Below, piece by piece: positions 6,068 to 6,935 of a stretch of 6,935 bases of DNA. How positions within the stretch are numbered: position 1 is the first letter of the stretch; every line of letters begins with the position of its first letter. A program made the translations under genes and the position numbers. The stretch is from Caldifarciminota bacterium (lineage in GTDB: Bacteria > Hydrothermota > Hydrothermia > S141-80): contig JALUJC010000331.1 in NCBI GenBank assembly GCA_027053375.1, forward strand, positions 1 through 6,935, in the 5' to 3' direction. A model generated the notes under the pieces. It had not been told where the DNA came from, did no database searches, and saw only the letters and a list, made by a program, of their open reading frames with translations.

Positions 6068-6639
6068 GATCCTGGGGGCTGTTCTTCTTTCTGCTTTCTG
6101 TGGTGATGGCTGCCGGTGGGGTGTATGCTTATGTGGAGATGTGGCAACCGCTCCAGGCGGCTTATCGCGATCTTCAGCAGGACAACCTGAAGCTCATGGA
6201 CCAGATCCGTCGGGAACTGGGTGGTCTGAAAGCCCGACCCACCACCCCCCGGCTCCCCGAGTCCACAGAAAAGGTCCTGGCGCGTGAGGAGCAAAACGCC
6301 CGTCCGGTGCACACCCTGCGCTTCGGGATCAACGATATCTTTCAACGCCATTCCCCGAAACTGGCGAAGGGCACGGAGCAGGTGCTCCAGGGACTGTTCC
6401 AGGTGCTTGCGGACACCACCGGAGTGGATCGGGTGGAGATCTTCATCCCTGCCTTTCGTCGCACCGGTCGGGACCTCGGGTATGATCTTGCGGCCCGGCG
6501 TGCTTCCAATCTTGCGCGTTTCCTGACCCGCAAAGGTCTTGTGCGTGAAAAGCTTCTGCTGTCTTTCGCCTCTGGATGGGATCGGGACAGCGTGGAGATT
6601 TCCATCTACAAACGAACCACGGAGGCTGCGGCTCCATGA
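6064..6639 (+). CDS. Membrane-anchored protein with OmpA/MotB-like domain
   Basis: A 191-residue envelope protein with no certain family. One N-terminal membrane helix (about 4-24, [18 protein letters not shown]) acts as an uncleaved anchor. A polar, Gln- and Leu-containing segment at 28-55 may form a coiled coil, followed by a Pro-rich linker (60-66). Residues 84-182 resemble the OmpA/MotB peptidoglycan-binding fold: LRFGINDIF, a helix with [14 protein letters not shown], the strand VDRVEIFIP, then [21 protein letters not shown], which has the family's typical helix with RA and a hydrophobic face, and a final VEISI strand. The usual Gly-His after the second strand is replaced ([10 protein letters not shown]), so peptidoglycan binding is uncertain. 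The start overlaps the nuoE stop as ATGA and has only a weak, close GGGG ahead, suggesting reinitiation. The stop overlaps gcvPB as ATGA. Why it sits in a metabolic operon is unknown. Confidence 0.8.
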   Translation: MRSWGLFFFLLSVVMAAGGVYAYVEMWQPLQAAYRDLQQDNLKLMDQIRRELGGLKARPTTPRLPESTEKVLAREEQNARPVHTLRFGINDIFQRHSPKLAKGTEQVLQGLFQVLADTTGVDRVEIFIPAFRRTGRDLGYDLAARRASNLARFLTRKGLVREKLLLSFASGWDRDSVEISIYKRTTEAAAP

Positions 6640-6935
6640 AAACCCCTGAACCTTTTGAACCGCTGATCACCGAACTTTCACGTCCGGGGCGGCGGAGTTT
6701 TTCCTTTACACATCCCGGGGATCCGGAGTTGCCCCGGCAGATTCCCACGGCGTTGCAGCGCCATCTTCCCCTGGATCTTCCCGAACTTTCTGAACCGGAG
6801 GTGGTGAGGCATTTTGTCCGGTTGTCCCGGGCAAACTACCATCTGGACCTGGACATCTATCCTCTCGGTTCCTGTACCATGAAGCACAATCCCCGGGTGA
6901 ATGAACAGCTGGCACGGCTTCCCGGGTTTACGCGG
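6636..6935 (+). CDS. gcvPB: Glycine dehydrogenase (decarboxylating) subunit 2, partial
   Basis: The first 100 residues of the beta-type subunit of the glycine cleavage P-protein; the gene runs off the right edge. The complete enzyme, with gcvPA, is a pyridoxal-phosphate decarboxylase that passes the aminomethyl group of glycine to lipoyl GcvH; NADH is later formed by the L-protein. Identification rests on the family block [20 protein letters not shown] and the preceding [13 protein letters not shown], with a KGRR-like N-terminal element (RPGRRSFSF). The PLP lysine lies further along and is not in the window. The ATG overlaps the preceding stop as ATGA, with GGAGG 10 bases upstream. gcvPA is not in the window. 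Confidence 0.93.
   Translation, partial: MKTPEPFEPLITELSRPGRRSFSFTHPGDPELPRQIPTALQRHLPLDLPELSEPEVVRHFVRLSRANYHLDLDIYPLGSCTMKHNPRVNEQLARLPGFTR

Overview
The window looks like a piece of chromosome from a Gram-negative (diderm) bacterium. The signs are a lipobox protein, an exported serine hydrolase, a possible LolA-like periplasmic protein and an OmpA/MotB-like envelope protein, together with a complex I operon. By eye, the spacing of key residues in NuoB, NuoD and NuoE closely follows what I recall of the Thermus complex I subunits. That fits a deep-branching or thermophilic lineage but does not prove one; I cannot name the species. Nearly every start codon has a strong GGAGG-type ribosome site, and genes are packed with overlapping stops and starts.

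Left part (93-2669, minus strand): a tight three-gene operon of exported proteins. In transcription order these are a small secreted protein of possible LolA-like fold (2669-2130), a lipoprotein rich in predicted beta strands (2128-1181) and a secreted alpha/beta-hydrolase of lipase type (1229-93). The lipase starts on a GTG inside the end of the lipoprotein gene, with a consensus Shine-Dalgarno sequence there. Bases 1-92 hold nothing I can call.

Middle (2670-2978): a 309-base divergent control region. It holds a sigma-70-type promoter for each direction (TTGACA-N17-TATATG leftward, TTGATG-N17-TATAAT rightward) and two perfect palindromes between them. The rightward -10 box overlaps the ATG that would otherwise be chosen for nuoA, so the true nuoA start may be a TTG 42 bases downstream.

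Right part (2979-6935, plus strand): nuoA-nuoB-nuoC-nuoD-nuoE, encoding the membrane subunit NuoA, the hydrophilic connecting subunits NuoB, C and D, and the 24-kDa [2Fe-2S] subunit of the NADH module. nuoE is not followed by nuoF. A membrane-anchored protein with a coiled coil and an OmpA/MotB-like domain comes next, then the first 100 codons of gcvPB (glycine decarboxylase, beta-type subunit). All junctions from nuoA to gcvPB are overlaps or an 11-base gap, so the whole set is probably one transcript. This couples respiratory NADH oxidation with glycine cleavage, which makes NADH. I see no CRISPR, tRNA, rRNA, insertion sequence or clear new defence or mobile system.
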